DNA of 64,000 nt from Pomacea canaliculata (GCF_003073045.1 NC_037601.1:5239872-5303871); one strand, 5' to 3'. Numbered from the stretch's first letter, positions 36,801-49,830 are shown. Program-made: numbers and translations. Notes: generated from the sequence alone by a model not told the origin.

Positions 36801-39800
36801 ATCAAGGACAAGGGAATGTGAGGCATGTATATGGTGCTGCTACATCCAGTGATCAGGCTTTATCTCAAACAGGGTCAAGTTCATCTGAAATGGTGGATGC
36901 TTGCCCACAAAGTATGGACACTGGACATTAGATACCTGCCATCCCAACACAGTGGATGCTGGCTGTTGGTGATAGGCTTGTTTTCATAAACTCTTTGCAT
37001 ACTGTTTACCCTTCCTTTGCATTTCTTTTATACCAGTAAGAATATTGGCGTGTTATCTCTACCTTTATAGCTTATCAATTTTATTTTTTTTTTGGTCATA
37101 GGATAGGTGTGGGTATGAATATAAATATAATGGTAATGTACTATTTAAAGAAGCTAACAATGGTCATGACATTTTCAAGCAGATACAAATTTAAAAGCAG
37201 CTCAAGTTTTTAAATACATTTGATACATGGTTAAAAAGTAAAACTCACCTTAACTTCAGTACCCCCAATGTCAACAGAGCGAGTGCACTGATCCAAGCCA
37301 ATTGTGGTCTTTTTGGTGTCCGCCACAACAAAAGTGTTGTTGAGAAATCGGCGGAAAATAGAACTTTTGCCCACACCATACTCCCCACAGAGAATTACTT
37401 TGTAGTTTGGTACTCCTGATGCCATCCTTAGTGATCTGTAATGAAAACATTTCTCTTTATATTTTCAACATGAGTCTCAAAGAATTGCTAATGAATTTTT
37501 TTTTCTGTCTCGAACAGATTGATGTCAGGATGTCACTGATGCACAATCTAATTAGTACAAATGTAATAATAATAATGTAATAGATGTCTGGAACAGTTTG
37601 GCCTCTCAGTATAACTCGTCAGAAAACTATGCTTCCCAGGAGTTACTGACTATTCGTGCTATCTTACCCTTTAAATAAATATGGACCCTATCTCTTGCAA
37701 TGTCAGCCCTATTCAGTCTACACATCTACCGCTGTACCAGTCTGGGATCAATAATCGGTCTGTCAGTCATGCCTTGACTGATATGAGTCGTTGGGAGAGT
37801 ACAAGGATAGACGTAGTAGCTGACCTGACCCGCCACTCACGTCTGTCTTGGGCGATAATCAGCAGGTCCTACACAAGACGACTAGTTCACTCCTTCACGT
37901 TCGTAAACCAGTTCTGGTCTCCGTGGTGTCGACCACCGTCCAAGGTACCTTGAAAGACAGTCTTCGACAAAGTGCCGTGCCGGATCACATGGCTCTACCA
38001 GACCAACTTTACCCCTTGACTGTTGTAAGTACAGGGTTTTCTGGTGTCATACGAGTGTAGAGTTCAAAGTGATTTGTTCCCTTAGGAAATGCGGAGCATC
38101 CTCCTCAGGCACTTGCTCTCGGATGCCTAGGTTCTCCTCTCCGTATTAACGAGTCGAGTCTACTTTCCATATCCGTAAAGCAGGGTCGGTACTACAAGAT
38201 ATTTGTACAGATTATACTACGTAATAAACCTGATGTTATGGCTGTGACTGACCCTGTCCAAGCTTGCCATTGCCGCTGTTACGATGCGGATGTCTGTCGT
38301 TTGCTTCCGTCTTTGGAGAGACAGGCTCCCAAGTACGTAAAGCTGTTTACCTCTTCGAGCCGTACTCCGCTCATGTAGACATCTGCTTTGCCGTTGCCAA
38401 TGACCATGACTCTGTGTCAGTGCTGGTCTCCATTCTACATGCGTTCAAACTGTCAGACCGTTTGTAAGGTCTTGCAGTTCTGTCGGTTATCAGACCGATG
38501 CCGTTTGCAAAGCGTAGGTTGCAACTCAGCCTGTCACTGATGGACAAAGATGTGGGACATTCGTGGAGAGCTTCACGCATGATGTTCTCCAAAAATATGT
38601 TAAGCATGTAACAGGTAATAAGGGGCACCCTTGATAGATGCTTACTGTCGTATGAAATAAAGCTCCCATGACTGCATGACTGCTTACCTCTTTCTGTCAC
38701 GCACACACACGTACATGGCCTAGCTCATGTAGGTCTTTCTCGCACACACATACCATGTCCTCCTACATTCTCTCTCTCACAAGCGTCCCCGTGCATGTAG
38801 GTTTCCCTCACACTAATTATATATGATGTCCTATAAGGTGTCTCATATATATATATTATGTTCAGTATATGTAGGTCTCTCTAATATTTTCCTTATCTAC
38901 AAGCAGACACAGAAAAAGCAGCTATATGAAATTAATTTTAGCTACATTGCCAGGTTCAAGCCGGTTCTCATGCCACAGTCCGATTCGCAGGGTAGCGCCT
39001 GAGCAAAACTATTTCATCGTGTAGTTTTTCGATCGTCTTCAAATGAACCTAGTGCAGTTTAAGAAATGCCATGGCTCGTGGCAGTCGTCGGTACACGAGT
39101 CAATGCCATCTCCTGACAGGACTTTCCAAATCGTTACATTGTGCGCGCGCGCACACACACACTGACATCCTGATAAGAAGCAAAGAGGATCAACTTTGAT
39201 AGGAAGTTGCAGAAAGGACTGGACAACCATGCACAGCACTGACAGTCCTGCAAGCTTGGCCGAATCCGTACACGCGCAGCTGACGGATGCTGCAGCTGGT
39301 GCTGTCGCGGCAACCACGCAACGTCCCAGCATGTCAGCACTGTCACCAGACTGGTGTTTTATCATTCATGTTCATACCAAACTTGACTCAGACAACTGGT
39401 TGCATTCGATATCACACACACACACGCACAGTTCAACTCTGGACAAATATGTTGCTTTATCTCGTCACAGACACAGCAGGTTGACCTGCCGACACATCCA
39501 AAGTAAAAGCCTTGTGAGCTATGTTCTGAAGTGGTAATCTAGGTTCAGGAAACTCGTTAACTGTGCTCCAGTCTGTTTTCTTTAATGTGTGTTTCTAACC
39601 CTGTCTTTTAACCTCTGCTCACGCACAACGTCCTCTTGACATCAACTGATAAGACAATAGGAAATAATTTATAAAATCTAAACGAAGCGTTCTTTGCATG
39701 CGTTTTTTTTTAAATTGTAGTTTTTAACTAGTGCTTCCTACTGCTATAAGCACTAATCAATGATTCGATATAAATACAATAAAATTGTTGTACTTTTAAT

Positions 39801-42800
39801 AGATTTGCGCGAGGATCCAAATCTAAAAGGTCACAAAGTGCAAAGAAACTGCAGCAACTTTTTTTCAAGTTAAAGTGTCTTTGATGAATGATGTTGAAAA
39901 CCCAGAAGAATGTCGGTTTTTTTCTAATTTTAAACACAATTCTATTTTTTTAAAATTAAATAGAAGTGTTTACACAGTAAACCCCGAATAGTATCTCCTC
40001 TCCCCTCCTTGCAGACAACAGATCTACAGTACTTCATACTTACGGCGCCATTAGTACTTCCCCCGAATCCTGGTTTTCAAGCTTGGCTGTTTTGGGCCTT
40101 TTCTTCAATTTCAGCTTAAACCTTGGCATGGTGATCTAGTATTTATAGGCTATTCGAGTCTTCGACTGCGTGTAAAGTTGTTCCTTTTGTCCTTGTTGAC
40201 AGCTGACTAGTGCAGCACAAAGTGATTCAGGGACCAGGGCTGCAAAACATGGCCTTGTTGCCTAACCTTACGTACACCAACACCAGCAGTAGTGATGAGT
40301 CGCGGAAACCAACATAGTTTCACTTTTCGGGGACGGGAGTGGGTGTGAACTGTATGTTCACTGTTTACAACTACTCTGCTAGCGGAATGGGATGCGAAAC
40401 CCCATTTCGCAGCAACAGATGCGATGACTGAAAATGCACAGCCCGTCTTAAAGCAGAATGATTCACGGCGAAGGCGACAGTCTGTACACATTACAGTGCT
40501 AAGAAGTTGCGGAAGTTAGGATGAACAAGTGGGATTCGGCATGTTCACACGCTGGTACACTCCCAATAAACAACACGACTGGCAACAAAAGACAGACTGT
40601 TGCGATGTGCAGACCCTACCCACCGCTAGCACTTGCGTGAAGGAAACATAAAGAAGGTCTCACGGGGCTTGTCGGTGTACATTTAGTCGCCAGTCCGTTC
40701 GGTCCTAGGCTCCTCCCTAGTTCACACTAAGCATGCAACGAAACCTGACACTTGTAACAAGCTAGTGCCCTCCTAAGTTCTTAGCTAAACGACTGTCACA
40801 GGTCACTTTACTTTTGTTAGGGGAGGTCAGAATGCCTTCCCTGTAAGCATACATTAGTTTTACTGCTACAGCTAGAAGGAATGTTTCCTTGGCAAAGCTG
40901 CCAGAACTATGACTACCTATAATATTCTCTGATGTGCAAAACACTGAATATGGTTTGTAGCTAAGTCATTGTCGTACTGTTGGTCATGTACCTGATAATT
41001 AATAAATTTTGTAAATCTAATGTAAAGTATTTTACAAAATAATATGCAACAATCTGATTAATTTCTAGAGTTGGATGTAGACATAAGCTATAGGTTTACC
41101 AGATCATTTTTTTCAAGCAGAAATTTTGATGGTCTATCAAACCTATCAAATTAAAAATGTGAAGTGCCTATTTGAGTTACTTATTAGTCTGCCTTTTTTT
41201 GTGACGTGTGGTGGGGGGAAGGGGAGATAGTGAATTGCTTAAATGCAAATGTCACCAAGAGTAGTTTTAATTTGAAACTACATTTTTCAAAGTAAATACT
41301 TAAATTTATTTTAAAATCAATAATGATAAATAAACAGTTGCATTTTTAAAATCACTTCAGTTGATCTACTAGGTGAATAGATCATGTATTCTCATTTAAA
41401 CCTCCTGTCAACAGATTATCTAAAAAGGAAGCCCTCTTTCTTTAAATTTCATGACATGCAGAAAGCTTTGGGCAAAGTGTGATAAGGAAAAACCATGTCA
41501 GTTAATAATGTGTTTCAAGATTAACAGCCAACTGAGCACAGGGGATAGAGAAAAAGTGTGTGTGTGTGAGAGAGAGAGAGAAACAGACATGTTTGTAAAA
41601 TAGTAAAATTCATGAAAATCTGTATGCACATTAACACTTATGCTATGTTTGCACACTGCATGTAAAATTTTCAAAACTATCTTTGGCATGCATGTATATG
41701 TATGCACATATAAGAAACTGGATTATCTGCGTGGTGCACTTCCAGTATTAAGGTATACAGTTTTAATGTTGATATTTCTTTGCATTTGCATTGTAACAGC
41801 CTCTCTGTAAATGCTAAAGGGCTGAAGTGCTAAAGGAATTTCAGTTTTACAATATCCAGATCGGCTACAAATCGTGATAAAATGCCTTTTGAAGTAGATC
41901 ACATACCACAGATAACGATGTCATGGATGGTGACTGAGAGTACTCTTAATATACAGATAGTCTCGTATATAAAATCCTTACCCTTGTTGGTTCTGCCGCT
42001 GAATGCAGCCAAAAGTTGCAAATCATTTACGTGTACAAGGCTTCAATGGCAACTTAGTCCACACGTAACAAAAAGCTCCAGTAAGACTGGTGATTCGTCG
42101 TAGCCTCATTCAAGCGTTAAACCTCAACTGACACAAAAGACGTCGTCTGCTACATCGGCACCTTGACGTCGAAAAGAATCGGCACACCACGTCCGTGTCA
42201 ACATACTAAGTGAAAGGTTTCTTAATTAATCCGAATGTGACATCTTCTAAAGAAAGACATGTGATCATATACTTAATGTCTTTAACTCCATTTACTTCTT
42301 GGTGCTGAGAACTTCTATCGACAGATTCTCAAGAGTTTGTGGCCTGAGGAAGTGAGAATAGCACGTGACAGCTAAACTTCCGGTACTTCTAGAGACTTGA
42401 GTTAAGCGGATTTACTCTAATTAAAATGAGGCAAGACTAGAATATCTACAATGTTAGAATAATGTTTCAGTTTGAAATTAGGTTTCATGCCATAAATTAT
42501 AACAGACTTGTTTTTATTTGTCTACCTCATCCTGGCGTATCTCCCCTACAATGCCGTAAATATAGACGAGTAATCACCTATTATTAGACTAGAGTCATGA
42601 CAAATAAAGATAACACCTGATGTTAGTGAGATAAACTAAAAAGTATTTTTATGTATGCATCACATGGTAGTCAGCATTGGCCTTGTTTAAAATCACATGG
42701 CCGCATAATCTGCAGATGTCAAGAATGTCCTAGAAAAGATAGATTTGTCATTGTCAACTAAGACAAGTGATAAAAGTATTTCGATTGATGTTGGATTCCA

Positions 42801-44745
42801 AACAGTTTTAAATCAAATCAAAAATCAAATCAAATCAAAACAGACTTTATTGTCTGTCCAGGAGACCCAGGACAGAAATTTGTCTTCGCTCACAAGGGCA
42901 GGCATACATTCTCATACAGACATTTAACACACAGTTAGGAGTAAACGTTAGGAGTAAAAAAGTGTAGATTGCACCAGTCCATCAAAGCAGTTTATGTTTA
43001 TCTTAACAACAAACCTTGAGTGACCAAGGGCCTAAAAGCAGTGCGTAACAAAAAGAACCATGTGATCTTCACGGGTTCTGCCCACGACAGACATCTGCCT
43101 TCTAGGTGAGATGGTAGCAAAAATGGTAATGTGATCCTTTTTTTTCTGGTAAAGTGAGGTGGAGAATGATAGTATCTATTTGACATGCTCACATTGGAAT
43201 ACCATTTTAAAAAATCTATCCATTCATCCCTCATTTTCTCCAGAACTACAACTATTATGATTGCTTCCATGTTCTAAAATCTCTTAAATACTCTTTCAAT
43301 TGACAATTCCACATCCTCTGTGTCATCTCATTATGCCATTTTCTGTTAAAGATGGTTCCTCTGAGACTGAAAAAATTGTGATACATTGGATACAAATAAA
43401 TGATGTATTTTTTCTCATCTTTTTTGTCGATTTTGATGTCACCAGTTTTTATCTGTACATTTTACTTCCTCCTATTTATAATTGTTTTATGTCTGTGACA
43501 GCTTGTTTTCTTCTTTGTTGACTAATGATCTCTACAGCCATATCTGTGCCATCCTCTCCACTTCACTGCAAAGTTTACACTTTCTCATATCCAGACCACT
43601 TAGTTGCTTACTGCATTTTCTACCTCGTTAGAATCTGGATCTGTGTATCTCAACAGTGTAAACTGTAACCCTTTAATTTAGTTTTGAACTGATGTAATGT
43701 CTATACTAGCAATTTGTGCACAACCCAAAAATAAATAATTATATGCATAGATGTCTTCTTATCTCTGTCACCATTTGGACTTGCATTTTCACTTGCCCTA
43801 GGTGGTTTGATTTGCGTGCACTATAACTGTGTCTGCTAAAACATTAAATCATTTAACACATTGCTGTTAACTCTGCCTCACCACAAGTTGTTAACCTTTT
43901 GCTACTGTGTTTTGGTGATATGCTTATGCTGACGTTGATTTGCTCTTTAATTTTTTTTACTGTGATGTATTTTTTTATTAATTACTATTCACACAGATGC
44001 TGTGATATGTTAAGTACAGAGAGTTTGCCCAAAGGGCTAGGATATGGCACCAGATAGGTGAATTAAAATACTCCATCATTCATAAGTTATTTCAACCTAT
44101 TAAAATTACTTGTGTTGACTTACGCTATTTCCCTTTAAGATTTTCAGACCACATTAAGAGTATTGAAATGCTTTAAGCAGGAAAATTTATTCTATATAAC
44201 TGATTTCAAGCTAAGGAAAAAGGATGGGACAAAGTTTGGGAAATCCACAGTTTATTAGCAATGGTAGTAATTCTTTTTATTCCTCTCTTGGGCAGGAAAC
44301 CACTGCTAAGATGATAGCCTGTTATCTCTCAAGTCTTAAGACAATTTGCTTCTGTCCAACACTTCATCAGTTTTCAATAGTCAAAGAATCTTACAGGTGT
44401 AGAAATCACTGATCTGTGGTTATTTATAGTCTTCAGAAGCTTATATCCAAGTTAATTTCTGTCCATCAAAAATCAAAATGCTTGCTCAAAATTGTGAGAA
44501 ATGATGTGCTTAATGTATGTATACCATGGTTAGAAAAAAGTGTCATTTTAGATGTTTGACTTGCCATCACATTATTAGTAAAGGCTGTTTTTAAAAAAAA
44601 ATGAAACTAATGAATTTAATTTTCCAATTTCAATACTAATTTGACACTTGTAACATGAAAAATTACTGCTAATTACTTACGGTTTTCTTCGTTCTTGACA
44701 TATGCCATTTGTAAGAATAGTCACATGTCCCTCTGTGGAATCCAT
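33882..44745 (-). CDS. Divergent Rab-like small GTPase with alternative first exons
   Basis: Shared coding exons are 37435-37249 and 34331-33882. They join to either of two first exons (44745-44681 or 40129-40044), both ending in phase 2 before GTAAGT. The internal ATG at 37425 could also start a 208-aa core. In core numbering the P-loop is GEYGVGKS (14-21), the switch I segment contains TTIG, and switch II reads WDTGGMER (63-70), where Rabs have WDTAGQER, so Met replaces the catalytic Gln. YYRGAHAALLCYN is typically Rab. The guanine motif NKxD reads NMAD (121-124), and SAK reads SCK. The C-terminus ends KKRSCC, a di-cysteine signal for geranylgeranylation and membrane attachment. Length with the 40-kb exon is 240 aa. 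The Rab family is clear but I cannot assign the subfamily. The altered residues suggest slow GTP hydrolysis or a changed nucleotide cycle (inference). The gene converges with the zinc-finger gene. Confidence 0.82.
35605..36100 (+). mobile_element. LINE 3' fragment (CR1/L2-like RT C-terminus) in an intron of the Rab-like gene
   Basis: The plus-strand frame from about 35660 reads SPYSHRIFSDCAAQQWNLLP, then FHVRHLPTTESFKHTLKTHL. This is the standard C-terminal region of CR1/L2-like LINE proteins (FSxxAxxxWNSLPxxxR...SFKxxLKTHLF). The 3' end has GTATGTGCTCTATAAACCAC followed by TTTATTATTATA, the expected tail. It is 5'-truncated and lies antisense to the host gene. Confidence 0.75.
37690..38700 (-). 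mobile_element. RTE-like LINE fragment (reverse transcriptase C-terminal half)
   Basis: On the minus strand the frame near 38600 reads NIFLENIMREALHECPTS, then CNLRFANGIGLITD, which corresponds to the RT palm region with the FADD motif changed to FANG. Further along, in shifting frames, come YMSGVRLEEVNSFTYLGAC, LSRTVLQGTLDGGRHHGDQN and LLIIAQDRREW. These are hallmarks of the RTE-like LINEs common in molluscs and vertebrates. Frameshifts and stops make it dead. It lies in the intron between the Rab-like gene's 40-kb first exon and its next exon, in the same orientation. Confidence 0.75.
39141..39162. repeat. (GC)n(AC)n simple repeat
   Basis: An alternating purine-pyrimidine run, GTGCGCGCGCGCACACACAC, followed by AC. 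Alternating GC/AC tracts can adopt Z-DNA; no other role is evident. Confidence 0.85.
40044..40129 (-). CDS. Alternative coding first exon A of the Rab-like gene
   Basis: An ATG at 40129 (context ATCACCATGC, preceded by an in-frame TAG) opens 28 codons beginning MPRFKLKLKKRPKTAK. It ends ATG GCG CC at a consensus donor, GTAAGTATG. The dangling CC is completed by the A that begins the exon at 37435 (CCA TCA CTA AGG ATG), so translation continues in frame into the GTPase core. The extension is strongly basic. A start at the internal ATG (37425) is the alternative. Confidence 0.6.
41556..41580. repeat. Compound (GT)n(GA)n microsatellite
   Basis: Six GT units run directly into six GA units. It lies in the intron between the two alternative first exons of the Rab-like gene. 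Confidence 0.9.
42811..42920 (-). mobile_element. Retroposon 3' end with (TTTGAT)n tail, reverse orientation
   Basis: AATCAAATCAAAAATCAAAT and more AATCAAATCAAA at 42811-42840 is, on the minus strand, a TTTGAT-type tandem tail. It abuts a short conserved-looking body (AGACTTTATTGTCTGTCCAG, then GGAGACCCAGGACAGAAATT). Such short tandem tails mark 3' ends of some LINEs and SINEs. No coding sequence is present and the family is uncertain. Confidence 0.45.
43000..44670. other. Intron of the Rab-like gene, nothing recognised
   Basis: AT-rich intronic sequence with only short, domain-free ORFs. Confidence 0.4.
44681..44745 (-). CDS. Alternative coding first exon B of the Rab-like gene
   Basis: An exon with acceptor TTTTGTTTTCCAG (ending 44808) starts at 44807 and holds an ATG at 44745, preceded by an in-frame TGA. 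It encodes MDSTEGHVTILTNGICQERR plus K, and ends AAA CC at donor GTAAGTAATT. Like exon A it ends in phase 2 with CC, so it joins the exon at 37435 in frame (CCA TCA CTA AGG ATG). The two N-termini are unrelated in sequence. The fit of phase, donor and open frame makes this unlikely to be chance, but there is no transcript evidence. Confidence 0.55.
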
Positions 44746-46041
44746 CACCAGCTCTCACTAGAGTTGAATGTGTTTTGAATCAATACGTTGTAATTGAAGA
44801 GATTATTCTGGAAAACAAAACAATTTTAAACACAATAAGTAAGAACCTTTCAGTGGCACCTTCTGAACAAATTTCCTGGTTAAGTGCAATTTCTTGACAA
44901 TTAGTTGTCAAACTGAGATTTTTCAAATGTGACTACTTCACTTTTCCATGGCTTGCAGGTCATCACAATCAAAACGTATCTTGATTCATTAGTATCATTA
45001 TGCTTGTGATCTTTCCATTTCTTGCTAGATAATTTGTTAAGCTTCTAGCAGCAATAAGTTCTGTTGCCATTTTTAAATGAGATACAATGCCTTACCCCAT
45101 CACTTATGAAATGAAGTGTACACATTCTAATTGAACTGATTATCACATTCTTCGTATTTCTGTCATATCAATCATTACAGTATATTAACACAGATAATGT
45201 TTTATTCTAAAAAAAACAACTACCGTGTAATGACACATCTGTTTTTAGAAGGATGTGATGCAGAAGTGTGAATTATACATTTTCACGCCCTTCACAGAGC
45301 AGAACTGAGTCCAGATGCAGTGCTAATGGTATCGCTAATCTTTGGTATTAATAGCTTACAGCTTGCACATAAACATCCACACACAGTTCCGCTTGTATCT
45401 TCCTCCACAGCAATAGGCCTCAAGTTATCAGGTTTTTCACACATGTTCATATTCCTCAAACGATAAAAAAGGTAAATAATTTATGTGCTGTCTACATATT
45501 TCACTGCCAGCCTTTAATATATGGGTGTGGCTAAGCTGGTGATCTTCCTGCCTTAGTAAACTTTCTTTATCTACTCAAAGGTTTGAACCATAAAGATGTA
45601 AAAACATTAAGGGAATGAACACAAAGAATAAATAATTATTTTTAAAGTTTTGAAGATTGCTCCTCTTTATAGTCTGCTGACCAAATATTATCCCCACACA
45701 AAATAAGTATTTTTTTCAGAATAAAGAGATTAAAAAAAATGCCTGGAATGTGACATTCTAAATGTAAGGCTGTTTCAAAAGTTCGCACCGGGTTATAGCA
45801 CGCTGCTGAACGCTGCAGTGAAATATGATCTACACACTTCTATTGTTTGGTAAAAGTCTCTCTCCCTCTCTCTTACACACACAGACAAATGTCATGTGTA
45901 CACAATTATCCCCTCGCTTTTCAGCCGTAAATGTGATAAATTTGACACAGCAGGTGGTGTGCACATGGACCAGAACATGAGCAGAGAGTACTCTTAATAC
46001 TATTATAATGAGGCATTTATGCGTGAAATAAGAACGCTTAC

Positions 46042-46110
46042 CGCTCACATAAGGGTTCTTCCGTTTTCTCTCAAAAGACAAGGGATCACTACAGACAGAA
46101 AATACTGTTT
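46042..46110 (-). other. Candidate non-coding first exon of the Rab-like gene (isoform B)
   Basis: On the minus strand, GAACCCTTATGTGAGCG is followed by a good donor, GTAAGCG, at 46041. Exon B has its own acceptor, so an upstream non-coding exon is required and this is the nearest strong candidate. The 5' limit is not determined. Confidence 0.35.
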
Positions 46111-46119
46111 ACTGTAGAC

Positions 46120-49100
46120 AGATGCGCCTCACCCAAAGCTCAACACTCCTCTGCAACAGTTTTCACCAACAATAATGTCCATGGTTCCCACTCCCAGCTA
46201 TTAGCGCTAAAACGTTTTCTGCACTAGGGATGGGTAGAAAACGCAGAAAGAAATGTTGAACTTGCAGGCTGTCAAGCTCTTGTCAAAGCACTTAAACTAA
46301 ACTGATGAGAAGCAACGGATGATTAACCGTAACTTCTCTGACATGCGACAATTGCTTACAGATGATGGTGTGCGCAAAGTGCTAGCAAATATTTTTTATG
46401 GTATAACCTTTTCAAGAAAGTAATCCTGAGTTTTAATCACCCACGGAAGCTTTAAATTCAGCTAGAATTTTTAAAAGTTTTCATACCAGTTATAAGCTTG
46501 CTGCCATCTCGCCAACCCATTTGAAAGGGTGGAGTGCACAGGTTCATAGGTCGTCATTAAGTGCACATTGCAGCTGTTCCACGGGACGGCGTACAGCTAA
46601 GAATCCTTTCAAGAATTTATAGCATTCTCTTAGATGGAGGGAATTACATACCTTCCTCCCTCTCTCTCTTTGTGAATGACTGGCTTAATTCCAGCAAGCA
46701 CGGATGGGAGAACAAACACAATCTCAATCACTCCGTGTGGAGTAATCCACTTGTCGCTTGTAATATTGTTCATGAAATGCTTAGCTTTCCATCCGCTCTG
46801 ATGTGGAGCTAAGATATTCACCAGCAGAATCAAGGAATGATCATGATTAGTCTGTGTCAACAAAACAGGTCAGAAACATTAAATTACTTCCTTTCGTCAT
46901 TCCCTGCAAGCAGCATATATTATAGTCCCACCGACACAAACAGCCACACGGAAATCCAACTTCCTGTCTTCTACTGGAAGAATTTTAGTAGCTTGTACTT
47001 CCCTTCTTGTGTTATCCAGCGTTGGAACATAGTCCACTGGAAATCGTATCAGAGTCTGCAAGAGCGCCGAAGTTTCAAAGTCGATGCCAGATTTTTTTTG
47101 TTTTCAACCAAGTGTATCTTCACTAAGCATGGTGGCGTGCCCTGTGCTGAAGGTGCCATTCGTGGCTCAACACGAACCGCTGATAATATACGAGAAAGAT
47201 GCATGCCACAAAGACGCTCACTTCCCCCGGCGTTCCCTTCAGCATCTGGCGAGCGCTTTGCAGTGCCTTTCAACTTCCCCTCCACCGCCCCTGCCTCCCA
47301 CCATGGCATCACCACCCGCTTGGCGTCTTATCACTCTCCAGCTCCTGGCAGAGCCAGCTGATCACCGAATCTTCGCCACAAGCTCGTGATAAGCTTCGGT
47401 AGCACTCAGTAATCGGAGCAGCAATACAAATTTAGAGCGCATTTTCTGTATCTTGAAGCGAAAGATTGTTATTGTTAAATTTAGGCAGCGTCTTCATTTC
47501 GTGTCTTATGTCAATCAACGATAGCCAACACCAAGAGCATAACTTTTTTTTTCAAAGGTACCAAGTTGAGTAATCTCCGTCAAACACAGCTGGCGGGAAT
47601 ATTTTCTTTTCATGAGGAGAATGGGTGGATTGGGGAAATATTGAGAAAAAAAAAACAAACTTGCTCAACATGGTTATCCGAAAATTAACTGACGCGGTTA
47701 ATGAACTCAAAGATGATCCATAATTACACACAAGCGCGCACACAATCTCTCTCTTCGATTCCCCCCTCCATTTCTCACCTCCGCCTCTTCCTTTCTAAAA
47801 CAACCTTGCTATAATTAGACAGCGGATTAAATTTAGATGCCTCCAAATCAACTGTAGGTAGATTATCATTTCAACACATGAATGATGTCAAAAGGGCATA
47901 GTAATTGTAGAACTTTAACACTCTTTCTCCCCTCTCTCTCTCATCTTCAAAAAATTCATTCCAAGCATTTTAAATTACCAAACTACTGGTTTCATTACTG
48001 CCGTCACTAATTTAATGTGCGAGAGGCGGTCATACAACACTCAGTTCATGTACAGGTCAAGTAGCAGTGGACTGCCGTGAGAGATAAGGCTACGGAGCCG
48101 CCCGTTGCCTCCTTTCCCTGCGATGCCATTGTGGCGACCTCCGCTTTGCCATTTGTGCAACAATTGTGTAATGGGCAGGGATGGAGGAGTCAATCTCTCT
48201 TTGCCATTCACTCTTCCACAGCTCATGATCGTTTGTCGCGCACATTAAAAACCACTCGACGTCCACTAGTGTTTTAGACTCTTCAATGTAGACATGCACT
48301 TACTAATTTATTTTTGTGCCTTTTAGAAACTTTCATAGTAAATTTATTTTTAAATGAACTTTTATATTCATATAGTTGTAAAACAACGCGTAACCTAGAT
48401 TTAAAATAAAGATAATAGGTGAAGAATCCTATGGTATATATATATCCAGTACGGGCAGTGAACGTAAATGGTTCACCGTGCCTAACACAATTTTCCAGTT
48501 TGCGGACATTTGAAACAGTCCGTTACCAAATCATTACTTTTAACCTCTTATCTTGCTTTAAAGTCAGTGAGCCGATAATCAAAAGCAAAATTAACCCTAT
48601 GGATGTGGAAGACATTACCCAGAATGGATGTGATTCACCCGTGTGTAGGTCGCGGAGTGCGGAAAGCTGAGCCCAGCCATGTTTTTTCGCTGCCTTTACC
48701 ATCCTCAATAAATCAGTTCCCATTTCTGCCTCGTTCGTCGGAGGTGGAGAAGCTTTCGTACGAAATATATAACAGCAAGATTAAGTGCATTTTTCGCATG
48801 TCTACGTCACAAAAAAAAAAAAAAAAAAACTACTCTTGAGAACAGCTCACCGAAAGGTGTTACACATATACTGTCACGGTCAGACAAAGGAACGGAATAT
48901 CAGAGCTTATATATATATGTTAGGGACTTTTTTTATGCGTCTGCGTTTTCGTGGATTCACAGACCGTGAGCCAGAACCTGGACCCGCGTGTATGCTGGAC
49001 CGTCTCTTTCGTTATTTGTTTTCTCTTCCTGCTATACGGGAAGTACAAATGGAACGGAAATATGAATGTCACACATGTGGGTCAATCAGCGGACAGGCGG

Positions 49101-49830
49101 GGTGGAAAGCCTGTTTAGTTATTCGAGAGGGGGCAAAAGTTTGAGAGAGGGTACGAAGGGCGTGGGGCATCTTTCCTGGCGTTAACACTCGCTCTTTAAA
49201 CAGCATTTGTCTTTGTTAAAAGAATATTTAGGGGTGGGCCCATTAAACAAAGAAGACAGCTTTAATAGTTCTCTCGAGAACAGCTTCGTGCATTTCCCTG
49301 AAACAACGAACAATCCATTTCTCTTCCAGCATCCATTTATTCGTATGTTTGTTTTAGATTATTTGGAGAAGATCCATTGCCTGGTTGTTATAGAGGGGAA
49401 AGTCCAAGGTTCGGTACCTGCTCAGTCCTATCGTTCGCTACCCATTACCCGTGATTATTGCCTTATGGGTATCTCTGCCTCTTGATTTCTGACGACGCTC
49501 CGAGATAACGCACCATCCGTTGAGTCTGCACACCTCTTTATAACTATGGAGAGAAGATGCTTTCCTTTGTTTTGTCCGGGACGACGACTACTTTAATACA
49601 GCCCGGCAGTCCTGTTCCGAGCTGATGGTGGTTTTGCATTACTTTCCCATTTAATTATTCGCAGAAAAAAGGATTACTTTATGTAGCTTGAGACCCGCAA
49701 GTTCATCTATACTCAGACATGTGCGAGTATAGTTCCTTTGTCGTTATGAGCGAAATAATGAAATCCACAAAAGCTGCAGCCACGTGCAGTTGGGAGTATG
49801 TATGTGTGTATGTAAATGCTTAAATGAGTA
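46120..49830. other. Intergenic region between the Rab-like and PDP genes
   Basis: No recognised domains on either strand. The longest open frame (46837-47361, 174 codons) has a Pro/Ser-rich end, no splice context and no motif I recognise. A poly-A run lies at 48810-48829. Parts near 47200-47330 and 48080-48180 are less AT-rich and could be regulatory. Confidence 0.4.

Noticed and set aside
38264..38467. Plus-strand frame of 67 codons
   Set aside because: Antisense to an RTE-like reverse transcriptase fragment, which explains its openness.
46837..47361. 174-codon open frame (+) in the intergenic region
   Set aside because: No recognisable domain, no flanking splice context and a composition typical of non-coding Pro/Ser-rich frames. 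Its 3' half overlaps equally open frames on both strands.
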